This document shows positions 24,816 to 32,609 of a stretch of 32,609 nt of DNA, piece after piece. Position 1 is the stretch's first letter, and each line of letters starts with the position of its first letter. A program made the translations under genes and the position numbers. Origin of the DNA: an uncultured Pseudanabaenaceae cyanobacterium (GTDB lineage: Bacteria; Cyanobacteriota; Cyanobacteriia; PCC-9006; JAAUQQ01); contig CALIGI010000196.1 in assembly GCA_938021205.1 (NCBI GenBank), positions 1 through 32,609 on the forward strand, in the 5' to 3' direction. The notes beneath the pieces were generated by a model. That model saw nothing but the letters and a program-made list of their open reading frames with translations, was not told the DNA's origin and searched no databases.

Positions 24816-25649
24816 CTAGCCAATCACCCCAGTGACAGGAGAACTGGCACTCGCATAGGCTTTGACTGGAATGCGGCCCGCCTGGAATGCTAGCCTGCCC
24901 GCTTCTGTTGCCATCCCCATGGCCTTGGCCATGGCCACTGGGTTTTGGGCCTGGGCGATCGCCGTATTGATCAACAAGGCATCTGCGCCCAGCTCCATCG
25001 CCATGGCCGCCTCACTGGGCGCGCCAATGCCCGCATCCACGACCACCGGAATATTGGCATTCTCAATAATGATGCGGATATTCGCCGTATTCTGAATCCC
25101 CTGACCGGACCCAATCGGCGATCCTAAGGGCATCACCGTTGCGCAACCAACCTCTTCTAGTCGCTTCGCCAAGAGGGGATCAGCATTGATATAGGGCAGT
25201 ACCGCAAAGCCTTCCTTTACCAATTGCTCCGCAGCTTCAAGCGTACCGATGGGGTCCGGTAGTAAATACTTAGCATCAGGAATCACTTCCAGCTTGACGA
25301 AGTTGTTATCCTCTTGGCCCAGCAACTTTGCCATTTCCCGACCCAAACGAGCCACCCGCATCGCATCCTCAGCCGTTTTACAGCCTGCGGTATTGGGCAA
25401 CATCCATACCTTGGTCCAATCCAAGGCTTCGGCCAAGCCTTCATGGCCCGGAGCCTGGGTGTGAACACGGCGCACAGCTACGGTGACGATTTCACAGCCG
25501 CTGGCTGCGATGCTATTGCGCATGTCGTCGAAGTTTCGATACTTGCCGCTGCCCGTCATCAACCGTGACTTGAAGCTCCGCCCGGCGATGATGAGTTGAT
25601 CTTCGGGGTTGGCTGGGGCTGAGCTGGGGGGATGTTCGAGGGTCTGCAT
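24816..25649 (-). CDS. thiG: Thiazole synthase
   Basis: ThiG builds the thiazole phosphate ring of thiamin from deoxyxylulose-5-phosphate, dehydroglycine and ThiS thiocarboxylate. The TIM-barrel sequence is typical: [51 protein letters not shown] with the Schiff-base Lys, [32 protein letters not shown]. The frame stays open to 25895, but that would overlap the methyltransferase gene. The ATG at 25649 gives 277 residues, close to the family's length, so I chose it. An ATG near 25724 is also possible. No thiS or thiO lies nearby, and I see no TPP riboswitch. Confidence 0.95.
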   Translation of the reverse strand: MQTLEHPPSSAPANPEDQLIIAGRSFKSRLMTGSGKYRNFDDMRNSIAASGCEIVTVAVRRVHTQAPGHEGLAEALDWTKVWMLPNTAGCKTAEDAMRVARLGREMAKLLGQEDNNFVKLEVIPDAKYLLPDPIGTLEAAEQLVKEGFAVLPYINADPLLAKRLEEVGCATVMPLGSPIGSGQGIQNTANIRIIIENANIPVVVDAGIGAPSEAAMAMELGADALLINTAIAQAQNPVAMAKAMGMATEAGRLAFQAGRIPVKAYASASSPVTGVIG

Positions 25650-25833
25650 GGCGGTGACGAGTTGAAATCCTGGGGGAAGTCCTGAAGGGAAGATTGCATA
25701 AAGCGATCGCTCCCGAACTTCCATGGTTGCATTTGAATCTGATTCTAGGGACGGTTCGTTGCCTTCTGAGGTGAATCGTCGAATTTTGCAATGTGGGCTG
25801 CAACTCCGCTCAGCCAGCGGGAAGAAGAAAAAC

Positions 25834-26448
25834 TTAGGCCTTAGTGGCGATGCCCTGATACATGAAACCAGCGACCTTGGGCAGGCGATCGCCATAGAAC
25901 GTCTGATAATCCACAGGGTTAAACTGCGCCTTCACCAGAGCTGCAATATCTCGATCCAAATGGCAGCCATCCCCAATCACCTTCTGAATCGGCGTGAGTC
26001 TCCTTTGCCAGGGCTGGAGTTTGGGCTCATCAGACAGTCCATGTTCAATGAAAAAGAACTTGCCGCCAGGTCGCAGAACACGATGAACCTCGGCGATCGC
26101 CCCGGCCACATCTGGGATACTGCACAACACCCAAGTACTCACCACACTGTCAAAGCTGTTATCAGCCATGGGCAAAGCTTCCCCACTCAAACAATGGTGG
26201 GTCACGGTTACCCCGCTGGCATCAATCCGCTTTTGGGCTAACTGGTTCACCCCTGGATTGGGATCCACCGTGGCCAATTGTTTCACCGTGGCTGGGTAAT
26301 AATCCAAGTTCAATCCCGTGCCAAAACCAATTTCCAAGACATTGCCTGTTACATCTCTCAGCAAGGCCTTACGGTACCTGGGAAAGGGCTCTACAGCCAT
26401 GGCTACGTCTAGCAAACGGGGGAAAAAGAATTGTGAGTAGAGCTTCAT
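25834..26448 (-). CDS. Class I SAM-dependent methyltransferase
   Basis: The 204-residue protein has a Rossmann methyltransferase fold. Motif I is [16 protein letters not shown]. An acidic VDPN is motif [22 protein letters not shown] and [14 protein letters not shown] follow, as in UbiE/Methyltransf_11 relatives. A conserved-looking [10 protein letters not shown] stretch and a basic C-terminus resemble METTL7-type lipid-linked members. The substrate is unknown. The ATG at 26448 fits the [14 protein letters not shown] start seen in this type. The gene runs into thiG on the same strand, with about 185 bp between its stop and the preferred thiG start. Confidence 0.88.
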   Translation of the reverse strand: MKLYSQFFFPRLLDVAMAVEPFPRYRKALLRDVTGNVLEIGFGTGLNLDYYPATVKQLATVDPNPGVNQLAQKRIDASGVTVTHHCLSGEALPMADNSFDSVVSTWVLCSIPDVAGAIAEVHRVLRPGGKFFFIEHGLSDEPKLQPWQRRLTPIQKVIGDGCHLDRDIAALVKAQFNPVDYQTFYGDRLPKVAGFMYQGIATKA

Positions 26449-26642
26449 GGGCTGCCCAGATCCGGCCTTACAATCAACATGGGATGTCCTTTGACCTTAG
26501 CGTAGCGCTGCCCAATGACCGGGCCTTTTCTTTCGAGAACGCTACTCTCGCTGGCCCCGACTTCCAGGAAATCGCTTAGCCTGCAAGGCCATCGCGAGCT
26601 TCCTGTCCAAGACCAGCGATGCTCCATCTTTTTTCGCGCGCT

Positions 26643-27317
26643 ATGACTTCTCAACCTATGGACCTGTCCCAGATCAGGCTGAGTCTCGACAGTGACGACT
26701 CCCAGGAACGCATGCGGGCGATTACGGCGCTGCGCAACTATGACGCTGAAACAGCGGTGCCCCTTCTATGCGATAAGCTAGGGGACCCGGAGTTTCTAGT
26801 GCGTTCTTTTATTGCCATGGGGCTAGGCCGCAAGCGGACGCCCCAGGCCTTTGAAGGCCTGCTGTTATTACTAGATGATACAGATGCGAATGTGCGTTCC
26901 GAGGCAGCTAGTGCTCTAGCCCTGTATGGCGATCGCGCCCTGCCTCGCCTCGTAGAACTGTTTGAGCAGGATCAACATTGGCTCGTCCGCCGCAGCATCT
27001 TGGCAGCCTTAGGTGAGATGGATGCCCCAGCCACGCTCTATCGCCTCTGCGTCGCAGCGAGGCGCGACAGCGACCTCACCGTTCGGGAAGCCACAGCCTT
27101 GATGCTGTCTCGTTTTGCAGGAACTGAGTACCAAACTGCTGCCCTGGACCACTTACTCCAATTTGCCCGAGCCGAGGAAGCCATGGTCCGCGCTGCCGCT
27201 GCCCGTTCCCTGCGCCAATACGACTTACACCAGGCGCGGGAAGCCTTGACTCAGCTCCACGATGACAAGGACCATCGAGTGGTTGCAGCGGTGCTCGAAG
27301 GCCTCGTCGAGAACTAG
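26643..27317 (+). CDS. HEAT-repeat protein
   Basis: About 224 residues made almost entirely of HEAT repeats of roughly 31 residues: RMRAITALRNYDAETAVPLL, FLVRSFIAMGLGRKRTPQAF, ANVRSEAASALALYGDRALP, WLVRRSILAALGEMDAPATL, and two more. Such proteins are protein-binding scaffolds. In cyanobacteria some are phycobilin lyases (CpcE-like), but no clear lyase mark is visible, so I do not call that. The ATG at 26643 is preferred; an ATG at 26619 is in frame. The stop is 17 bp from the converging pentapeptide gene. Confidence 0.88.
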   Translation: MTSQPMDLSQIRLSLDSDDSQERMRAITALRNYDAETAVPLLCDKLGDPEFLVRSFIAMGLGRKRTPQAFEGLLLLLDDTDANVRSEAASALALYGDRALPRLVELFEQDQHWLVRRSILAALGEMDAPATLYRLCVAARRDSDLTVREATALMLSRFAGTEYQTAALDHLLQFARAEEAMVRAAAARSLRQYDLHQAREALTQLHDDKDHRVVAAVLEGLVEN

Positions 27318-27333
27318 CGCTTGATTCAGCTCG

Positions 27334-27798
27334 TTAGGTATGAACTGTGCCGTCGGGCATCACCGTGCGATTGAGAATAGCCCCTGCCAAGTTCGTGCCA
27401 TTTAAGACAGCATCCTTGAGGTTAGCCCCACTCAGGTCTGCGCCAGCTAGTTCTGCTTCGGTCAGGTCTGCCCCCACGAGAAAGGCCCCGTTAAGCTTGG
27501 CACCTTGAAGCAGGGCTTGGTTCAAGTTGGCATGCCAAAAATTCCCGGCGGCCAGGTTGGTTTGACTGAGGTCTGCCCGGCGTAAATTGGCCCAGCTAAA
27601 GTTGGTTTGATGGAGATTCGCGCCATTGAGAACCACTTCCTCTAGCTGGGTTCCGCTCAGATTGGCTCCCTGGAGATTGGGCCCCGAGGTAACCGGTTGG
27701 CTATTGCGCATGACAACACGGGTGAAAATTCGCGTTCCCGTAGCGTATTGCTGGAGAAACGTAACGATGCGCTCTTGAATGGGCTGAATTGACCCCAT
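27334..27798 (-). CDS. Pentapeptide-repeat protein
   Basis: The 154-residue protein has a short non-repeat head (MGSIQPIQERIVTFLQQYAT). About 19 A(D/N)LxX pentapeptides follow, such as NLQGANLSGTQLEEVVLNGA and ADLTEAELAGADLSGANLKD. They would form a right-handed quadrilateral beta-helix. Cyanobacteria carry many such proteins, mostly of unknown role. No signal peptide is visible. The ATG at 27798 has AAGGA about 12 bases upstream. Confidence 0.9.
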   Translation of the reverse strand: MGSIQPIQERIVTFLQQYATGTRIFTRVVMRNSQPVTSGPNLQGANLSGTQLEEVVLNGANLHQTNFSWANLRRADLSQTNLAAGNFWHANLNQALLQGAKLNGAFLVGADLTEAELAGADLSGANLKDAVLNGTNLAGAILNRTVMPDGTVHT

Positions 27799-28495
27799 GA
27801 TGTTGTGCTGTTCCTTAGGAACTAGTGCGTTCTATAGATAAGAATGATTGGCCTCAGCCAAAAGGCTGATCCTGTGTCAGCAGAACCACTCATGGAGAGC
27901 ACAATCACAGATAGCCCAAGAGAGAGCCTTGGCAGAAGTGAGCCAAGCCATGGATCTCAAGGTGCCTTGACCAAGGTTTGCAGCAGCAAAGCGGTGACAT
28001 ACAGGGGGCCAGCAGGGGGAATGAATGGCCTCGTTGTAGAGGCAACCTAAAGACGTTTTTAATCGGCTTTGGGCTCGTCGGAATTTACGTTCTTCAATCG
28101 TTAGAAAGCGAATCCGAGCAGGCATTCAGTCACCGCTTTGTCCATTTAGGATGCCCAGCTTGAGGAGAAGAGGGGCGATCTCAATACAGCATAGAGCTCA
28201 GGAATGATATGTTTATATTCTTTCAAAACGTAAAATACTGTCCTGACAGAGTTCTAGAAGTCTATAAAAATTAGAATAAGAATGTACTTTCTTAGCGCTG
28301 AACGTTGTTTCATTCTCGTTCCAGCCCTCAAAAACAAGCACCAAGGCTAGTGTAGAGGGCTCAACCCTCTACACTAGATAGGTCACATATACATCATTTT
28401 TAGATCTGTAGAAACCCTTAAGCTAATCGTAGTGGGTGTACGTGTATGGAGTATATTTAACTACGTTATAGATTTATGCCGGAGGCATGGGCCCC
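27799..28495. other. Spacer of about 700 bp
   Basis: No supported gene. Two overlapping frames (27844-28050 plus, 27877-28125 minus) lack family features. The right part (28200-28480) is A/T-rich with a CTGTC/GACAG palindrome (about 28233-28244) and the stem at 28347-28377. It probably holds the promoter of the 62-residue gene. Confidence 0.5.
28347..28377. repeat. Perfect 13-bp inverted repeat (hairpin)
   Basis: The arms CTAGTGTAGAGGG (28347-28359) and CCCTCTACACTAG (28365-28377) match perfectly with a 5-nt loop. No T-run follows. It lies about 120 bp upstream of the 62-residue gene and may be a leader hairpin, an operator or a spacer repeat. Confidence 0.6.
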
Positions 28496-28684
28496 ATGGC
28501 CATTGACATCAACCCTACTGCTGAAGCGTCCTATGCACGCACGCTCATGAGTCGTGGTTGCCCCAAAACGTTGGCGGTACAAGTTGCCAATATTCTGGCC
28601 CACACCCCTGATACTGCAAAGCTCTCTACCGATGAGGAACGTTTGGTCAAGCAGGCCTATTCCTATACGCCCGAGTATGTTTAA
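28496..28684 (+). CDS. Small hypothetical protein, 62 residues
   Basis: GGAGG at 28481-28485 sits ten bases before the ATG at 28496 and only one base from the ATG at 28487, so I chose 28496. The product starts MAIDINPTAEASYARTLMSR and ends ERLVKQAYSYTPEYV. It is soluble and helical, with one Cys. I do not recognise it. A long A/T-rich leader and the clear ribosome-binding site support a real gene. An antisense frame (28466-28723) is less likely. Confidence 0.55.
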   Translation: MAIDINPTAEASYARTLMSRGCPKTLAVQVANILAHTPDTAKLSTDEERLVKQAYSYTPEYV

Positions 28685-28798
28685 CACTCGGGTGACAGTT
28701 TTGAATACATCTGCAACTTGCATCGCCGAAGTTGCAATAATGATCAGGCTGGGGGTGCGTAACAGACGAAAGCCCTGACGATTTGAGGTGGTATTACT

Positions 28799-29779
28799 TT
28801 AATGGTGAACGAGCTGACTGTAATTTTCAGTCAGCCACGTCATGACCTGCTCGCCTAAACGCACGTTGTTGAGGCGGTCAATTTCACGAATTCCTGTGGG
28901 GCTGGTGACGTTTACCTCTGTGAGATACCCCCCAATGACATCCAATCCGACAAAGTAGAGGCCGTCGCGGCGTAGGGCTGGGGCGACTAATTCGCAGATT
29001 TCGCGATCGCGATCCGTAATGGCTGTTGCATCAGCACGCCCTCCCACTGCCATGTTGCCGCGAAACTCGTCGCCGGAAGGCACTCGATTGACGGCCCCGA
29101 TGGGGGTGCCGTTGAGCATAATAATGCGCTTATCTCCGTCGCTAGCCGCAGGAAGATAGGCCTGGAGCATCACGGGTAGGGTCCCCCGTTGGGTACTCAA
29201 CTCAATCATGGAATTGAGATTGCGATCGCCCTTCTCTAAAAACAGAATCCCTTCCCCACCCTTGCCATCCAGAGGCTTCATCACCGCCTGCCCCTGTTGA
29301 CCTACAAACTGAAGAATGTCACTTTTACGCCCACTGACAATCGTTTGGGGCATCGCGGCTTGGAACTGTAGCGCATACATTTTTTCATTTGCCTTGCGTA
29401 GTCCATCTGGAGCATTGAGGACTAATGTCTTGGCAGGATCCACATAATCGAGAATATAGGTCGCGTAGAGATAGGCATCATTCGCCGGGGGATCCTTACG
29501 CATGAAAACGGCCTGCACCTCACTGAAAGGCAAAAGCTTGAGCTCACTCAGCTCATACCAATCCTCCTCTGCCTGCCAATGCCCATCGATTAGCGCCACT
29601 GGCTTGAGCTGTATCTGCTGCATAGGAGCATGGGCTGCTCCACCAATGACACTGAGCCAGCGGGCTTCGGTAATCCAAACCTCATGGCCCAAAGCTTGGG
29701 CAGCTTCCATCATGGCAACACTGCTGTCATGGCCAGGATCAAGAAGATGAATGGGGTCAATGATGAAGGCAAGTTTCAC
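28799..29779 (-). CDS. gshB: Glutathione synthetase
   Basis: GshB joins gamma-glutamylcysteine and glycine with ATP to make glutathione. The 326-residue protein shows the family pattern: KLAFIIDPIHLLDPGHDSSV at the N-terminus, FMRKDPPANDAYLYATYIL and NAPDGLRKANEK. The ATP-grasp blocks are VMKPLDGKGGEGI, DGDKRIIMLNGTPIGAVNR and YLTEVNVTSPTGIRE. Length is normal. The start is GTG at 29779, without a good Shine-Dalgarno sequence. It is downstream of grxC on the same strand, a pairing common in cyanobacteria, but two hairpins separate the genes. Confidence 0.96.
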   Translation of the reverse strand: MKLAFIIDPIHLLDPGHDSSVAMMEAAQALGHEVWITEARWLSVIGGAAHAPMQQIQLKPVALIDGHWQAEEDWYELSELKLLPFSEVQAVFMRKDPPANDAYLYATYILDYVDPAKTLVLNAPDGLRKANEKMYALQFQAAMPQTIVSGRKSDILQFVGQQGQAVMKPLDGKGGEGILFLEKGDRNLNSMIELSTQRGTLPVMLQAYLPAASDGDKRIIMLNGTPIGAVNRVPSGDEFRGNMAVGGRADATAITDRDREICELVAPALRRDGLYFVGLDVIGGYLTEVNVTSPTGIREIDRLNNVRLGEQVMTWLTENYSQLVHH

Positions 29780-29829
29780 GGTAGGCAGGAGATAAAACGA
29801 TGGAGCCTAGCAGCTTTAGGCTTGGCTCA

Positions 29830-29878
29830 TGTATGGGCTTGGATGATTCAAAATGTTGGAACGATCCAAGCCCATACA
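29830..29878 (-). promoter_or_regulatory. Perfect 15-bp inverted repeat upstream of gshB
   Basis: The arms TGTATGGGCTTGGAT (29830-29844) and ATCCAAGCCCATACA (29864-29878) match perfectly around a 19-nt loop. It lies about 50 bp upstream of the gshB start on its strand. It could be an RNA hairpin in the leader, an attenuator or a protein-binding palindrome. Confidence 0.6.
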
Positions 29879-29890
29879 GCATGACAGATC

Positions 29891-29924
29891 AAAGCGGGGT
29901 CGAACCATGGCTCGACCCCGCTTT
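29891..29924 (-). terminator. Strong GC-rich hairpin between grxC and gshB
   Basis: A 13-bp perfect stem (29891-29903, 29912-29924) has an 8-nt loop accatggc. It ends CTTTT toward the plus side and CTTT toward the minus side, so it is terminator-like in both directions. It lies about 48 bp past the grxC stop and could make gshB expression separate from grxC. Confidence 0.75.
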
Positions 29925-29971
29925 TACATTTGTGCTTTATTCAAGGCAAAGGTCTTTGCCTTGGGCAGTCA

Positions 29972-30232
29972 TTAGGCTAACAGAGGATCGAGTTCTCCTT
30001 TTCGGTCTAGAGCATGGAGGTCATCACAGCCACCGATATGATCACCTTCAATGAAAATTTGAGGGACACTGCGTTTACCCCCCGTTTTTTCTGCCATGGT
30101 GCTGCGAGCAGCCTCATCGCCGTCAATGGCATACTCGGTGTACTCTACGCCTTTGTTATCCAAAAGTGCCTTGGCCCGAATGCAGAAAGGACAAGTGCGC
30201 CAGGTGTAGATTTCAACTTGCTTTGCGGCCAT
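29972..30232 (-). CDS. grxC: Glutaredoxin 3
   Basis: This 86-residue dithiol glutaredoxin reduces disulfides with glutathione. The active site is CPFC (Cys14, Cys17) after a VEIYTWRT strand. The conserved cis-Pro is in RSVPQIFIEG, and the GSH-contacting Gly pair follows in HIGGCDDLHAL. AGGAG lies five bases before the ATG at 30232. It precedes gshB on the same strand, fitting a glutathione redox unit. Confidence 0.96.
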   Translation of the reverse strand: MAAKQVEIYTWRTCPFCIRAKALLDNKGVEYTEYAIDGDEAARSTMAEKTGGKRSVPQIFIEGDHIGGCDDLHALDRKGELDPLLA

Positions 30233-30431
30233 TGCTGCTCCTGATTAAATGGTGAGATGGAAATTATTACGCGCTGTATCCCCCTATTGTAATCAGTCGA
30301 AGCCGCTTCATCAGCGAATTTCTGGAATCAGGATCACAATCTAGCCTAGCCCAGCCCAATAGCTTCAGGAAACTCCGCTGTCTTAGCAGAGCGATGCCCA
30401 CAGGGGGATTTTAGAACGCTAGCAGCGCGAA

Positions 30432-32120
30432 TTAGGATGACTCGCCAGCATATTCAATTAAGTGAATTAACCGCTGTTTTAAAGTGTCTAAGCCAAGGCC
30501 ATCCTGGGCTGAGATGAAGATGGCCTGGGGGAATTCCTCTTGGGCTTCCTGGAGGCGATCGTTGCTAACACTGTCAATTTTGTTGAGCGCTAGGACAATG
30601 GGGCCAGGCGTGACAGGCATCTCTGCCAGAATGCCCATGACCGATCGCACCTGACGCAGCCAAGCGGGGTGAGAAACATCCACTAAATGGAGCAAGGCAT
30701 CGGCTTCTGTGACTTCCTCCAGGGTTGCCCGGAAGGCATCGACCAGGGAGGGGGGTAACTCATGGATAAATCCCACGGTATCTGTCAGCAGGATCTGCTG
30801 GCTTTCCTGCGTATCTTTGTCCTGTAAATGTAGTTTTCGGGTGGTGGGGTCCAGAGTCGCGAATAATTGGTCGGCAGCGTAAACTTCAGCATCGGTCAAA
30901 ACGTTGAGTAAGGTCGATTTCCCAGCGTTGGTGTAGCCGACAAGAGCCACGGTGGGAATATCCTTACGCTGACGTCGCTCCCGCAGGCGAGACCGGTGGG
31001 CTTGGAGCTGGTTGACTTCTTTTTGCAAACGGGACATCCGCTTCGAAATGGCGCGACGTTCGGTTTCCAGCTTGGTTTCACCGGGGCCTCTTGTACCAAT
31101 GCCGCCGCCTTGGCGGGACATGGCTTGGCCGCGTCCCGTCAAACGGGGTAACTGATATTCCAATTGAGCCAGCTCTACCTGGAGTTTTCCGGCTCCGGTG
31201 CGCGCACGTTGGGCAAATATATCGAGGATGACTTCCGTGCGATCTACGACTCGGACCCCAATTTCCCGCTCTAGGTTACGGACCTGTACAGGCAAGAGAT
31301 CGCGATTAAAGACCACAACGCTAGCACCCACGCTTTGGGCAGCCAGGGCGATTTCCTCAATCTTGCCTTCACCAATGACGGTTTGGGGATGGGGACGCGA
31401 TCGCTTCTGCTGAATAATTTTGAGCACGTCACCCCCGGCAGATTCCACCAGCCGCTGGATTTCTGCCAACTGGTCCCCATATTCCTGGGCCGTGAACTTC
31501 TCGGTAAAGAGACCGACAATGAGTACGCGATCGTGACCCGGCTCCACAGCCTGGCTATCGCTTTGACGACGGAACTCAGCTTCTAGACCTTCTACTAGAT
31601 CTAGAAAATCCTGTTCGCCCAAATCATTAATGGCGATCGCAGGCGAAACATCCCACAGTGCCTCGGGGTGAGGAATCAAATGGGCCAGATAGGAGGTTTT
31701 GACATATCCTGTTGAGCCACCACCGCGCTTGGTAAAGCCTTCTCCCGTCAATTCCAGCGTCACCAGGGCATCGAGGCGCTGGAGTGCCATGGCCGTCAGC
31801 TGAGATTCTTTGGGCGGTCCTCCCTTCAACTCCGTTGTAATGCAGCGAATGCCCGACAAACGCTCCGCGCCATAGCGGGGCAGCTCTAAGATGGGAATCT
31901 GGGTTTGCCGCACGCTGCCCACACCCACGCGGATCACATGGCCGCGACGATTAAAGTAAGCGGACACGGGTTGCTTCAGCTCAGTACTAACCGCGGCAAG
32001 GCGCTGGGCAAATTCTGGTGTTGTTACGCGATCGCCGGGCAAGCGCTCCTGATACAGCCTGCGTAGCTGCTTGAGCTGATTGGGCTTCAGGCCCTTGAGA
32101 TTTCCGTAGATGGTCTCGAT
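30432..32120 (-). CDS. hflX: HflX GTPase
   Basis: HflX is a ribosome-associated GTPase that can split stalled 70S ribosomes under stress. The conserved body has IGEGKIEEIA, an ERE-type helix and the GIGTRGPGETKLETERR linker. The G-domain follows: GYTNAGKST (Lys401 counted from 32120), DPTTRKL, DTVGFIHELP, NKID. The first canonical start is a TTG at 32042 (536 residues). The same frame stays open 26 codons more and reads ETIYGNLKGLKPNQLKQLRR, which matches how I recall cyanobacterial HflX N-termini starting (METIYGN...). The codon at the Met position is ATC (32120-32118), and a TAA lies two codons before it. AGGA is ten bases upstream of the ATC. TTG with AGGAG three bases upstream is the fallback start. 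Confidence 0.93.
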   Translation of the reverse strand: METIYGNLKGLKPNQLKQLRRLYQERLPGDRVTTPEFAQRLAAVSTELKQPVSAYFNRRGHVIRVGVGSVRQTQIPILELPRYGAERLSGIRCITTELKGGPPKESQLTAMALQRLDALVTLELTGEGFTKRGGGSTGYVKTSYLAHLIPHPEALWDVSPAIAINDLGEQDFLDLVEGLEAEFRRQSDSQAVEPGHDRVLIVGLFTEKFTAQEYGDQLAEIQRLVESAGGDVLKIIQQKRSRPHPQTVIGEGKIEEIALAAQSVGASVVVFNRDLLPVQVRNLEREIGVRVVDRTEVILDIFAQRARTGAGKLQVELAQLEYQLPRLTGRGQAMSRQGGGIGTRGPGETKLETERRAISKRMSRLQKEVNQLQAHRSRLRERRQRKDIPTVALVGYTNAGKSTLLNVLTDAEVYAADQLFATLDPTTRKLHLQDKDTQESQQILLTDTVGFIHELPPSLVDAFRATLEEVTEADALLHLVDVSHPAWLRQVRSVMGILAEMPVTPGPIVLALNKIDSVSNDRLQEAQEEFPQAIFISAQDGLGLDTLKQRLIHLIEYAGESS

Positions 32121-32160
32121 AGTGCTTTAATCCTGCTGGGGGCGAACTCTCTACATTGTG

Positions 32161-32609
32161 TCAGGCGAGCTGCTTGATGTAGATGCGATCGCAACGCTCT
32201 GTTTCAATTAGCGAATTTGGGTCACAACTATTACAGCCTTTGCTGGCCAGAGGTGCTGCGCTATTCCCTTCAAGATCACTCGCCATGGGCAAGCGATAGC
32301 CCATGGATTCATAAAATTCACTTGCCCCCGTAAGGGCCGTAGCTGTTTCAAGCCAAATTTGCTCGAAACCCCGCGCCGCAATTTCCCCTTCCAACTGTTC
32401 AAGCAGGTAACGACCCAACCCCTGTCGCCGGGCGGAAGGCTTGAGATACATCTTGCGCAGCTCTACGGCATTGCGACCACGGTCAATGGGGTGAAAGGCA
32501 GCAGTTGCCACAACTTCACCATTCTGTTCCACCACCCAAAACAAGCCTTGCCCGTAATGGGAATCCACCTCCAAGGCATCCGCATCGGCACCATCGGGTT
32601 CCCAACCCA
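32161..32609 (-). CDS. GNAT-family N-acetyltransferase, 5' end outside window
   Basis: The frame is open to the right window edge (it reads GWEPDGADADALEVDSHYG before the usual core), so the start lies outside. The GNAT core has GLFWVVEQNGEVVATAAFHP, ELRKMYLKPSARRQGLGRYL (the acetyl-CoA pyrophosphate loop RRQGLG) and FYESMGYRLP. The C-terminal tail is Cys-containing (GCNSCDPNS) and unlike a typical GNAT end. The acceptor substrate is unknown. It is 40 bp upstream of the hflX ATC on the same strand and may be cotranscribed with it. Confidence 0.85.
   Translation of the reverse strand, partial: GWEPDGADADALEVDSHYGQGLFWVVEQNGEVVATAAFHPIDRGRNAVELRKMYLKPSARRQGLGRYLLEQLEGEIAARGFEQIWLETATALTGASEFYESMGYRLPMASDLEGNSAAPLASKGCNSCDPNSLIETERCDRIYIKQLA

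Noticed and set aside
24816..25895. Long (359-residue) version of thiG
   Set aside because: The first 80 or so residues do not fit ThiG and overlap the methyltransferase gene; the ATG at 25649 gives the normal length.
27877..28125. 82-codon minus-strand frame, considered as a transposase remnant
   Set aside because: No transposase motif, no terminal repeats, no ribosome-binding site, and an equally open frame on the other strand.
28466..28723. 85-codon antisense frame over the 62-residue gene
   Set aside because: The plus frame has the better start signal and promoter-like leader; the antisense frame does not.
29880..29930. tRNA-like ggtcgaacc string
   Set aside because: It is one arm of a 13-bp terminator-like stem; no acceptor or anticodon arms can be drawn.

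Overview
The window is chromosomal DNA from a cyanobacterium. The octamer GCGATCGC (HIP1) recurs throughout, both inside genes and between them. The gene content also fits: two DUF928 proteins, a CHASE2-GGDEF sensor, an ABA4-like membrane protein, a cyanobacterial-type HflX, a pentapeptide-repeat protein and a HEAT-repeat protein. Several spacers carry palindromic repeats of the kind common in filamentous or mat-forming cyanobacteria. Genus cannot be decided. There is no rRNA, CRISPR array, prophage or intact IS element, and I saw no tRNA.

Region 1 (1-7995): a 111-bp palindromic element, then a TPR-CHAT (caspase-like) gene split by one in-frame TAA, a roughly 760-bp spacer, a secreted DUF928 protein, and a membrane CHASE2-GGDEF diguanylate cyclase. 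A cytosolic protein and a membrane protein of unknown function follow. The CHAT, DUF928 and CHASE2 genes point the same way and all have export or membrane signals, so they may form one envelope-sensing module (inference).

Region 2 (8042-12629): an unknown two-TM protein, repeat-rich DNA, a start-less 75-codon open frame, a second DUF928 gene behind a structured leader, and a divergent membrane Ser/Thr kinase with a degenerate glycine loop.

Region 3 (12660-19972): housekeeping genes. These are cdsA and a PLP-dependent Orn/Lys/Arg-type decarboxylase on the minus strand, an ABC1/UbiB-family kinase and a small membrane protein on the plus strand, and a very strong HIP1-containing terminator. 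Next come a roughly 760-bp spacer of stacked hairpins, an unlisted 31-residue membrane microprotein divergent from an ABA4-like gene, and a TrmJ-like methyltransferase.

Region 4 (20099-24768): a membrane-anchored class A beta-lactamase-fold protein with a very basic N-terminus and no visible general-base Glu motif, then a large secreted RTX/FG-GAP/metzincin-like protein.

Region 5 (24816-32609): thiG, a SAM methyltransferase, a HEAT protein, a pentapeptide protein and a 62-residue conserved-looking small protein. The minus-strand run grxC-gshB (glutathione and glutaredoxin redox) follows, then hflX and a GNAT cut by the window end. The conserved N-terminus of HflX continues upstream of any canonical start codon, so an AUC start is possible.

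No obviously new defence or mobile system is visible. The strongest leads are the 31-aa microprotein, the interrupted CHAT gene with its DUF928/CHASE2 neighbours, the hflX start, and the atypical metzincin motif.
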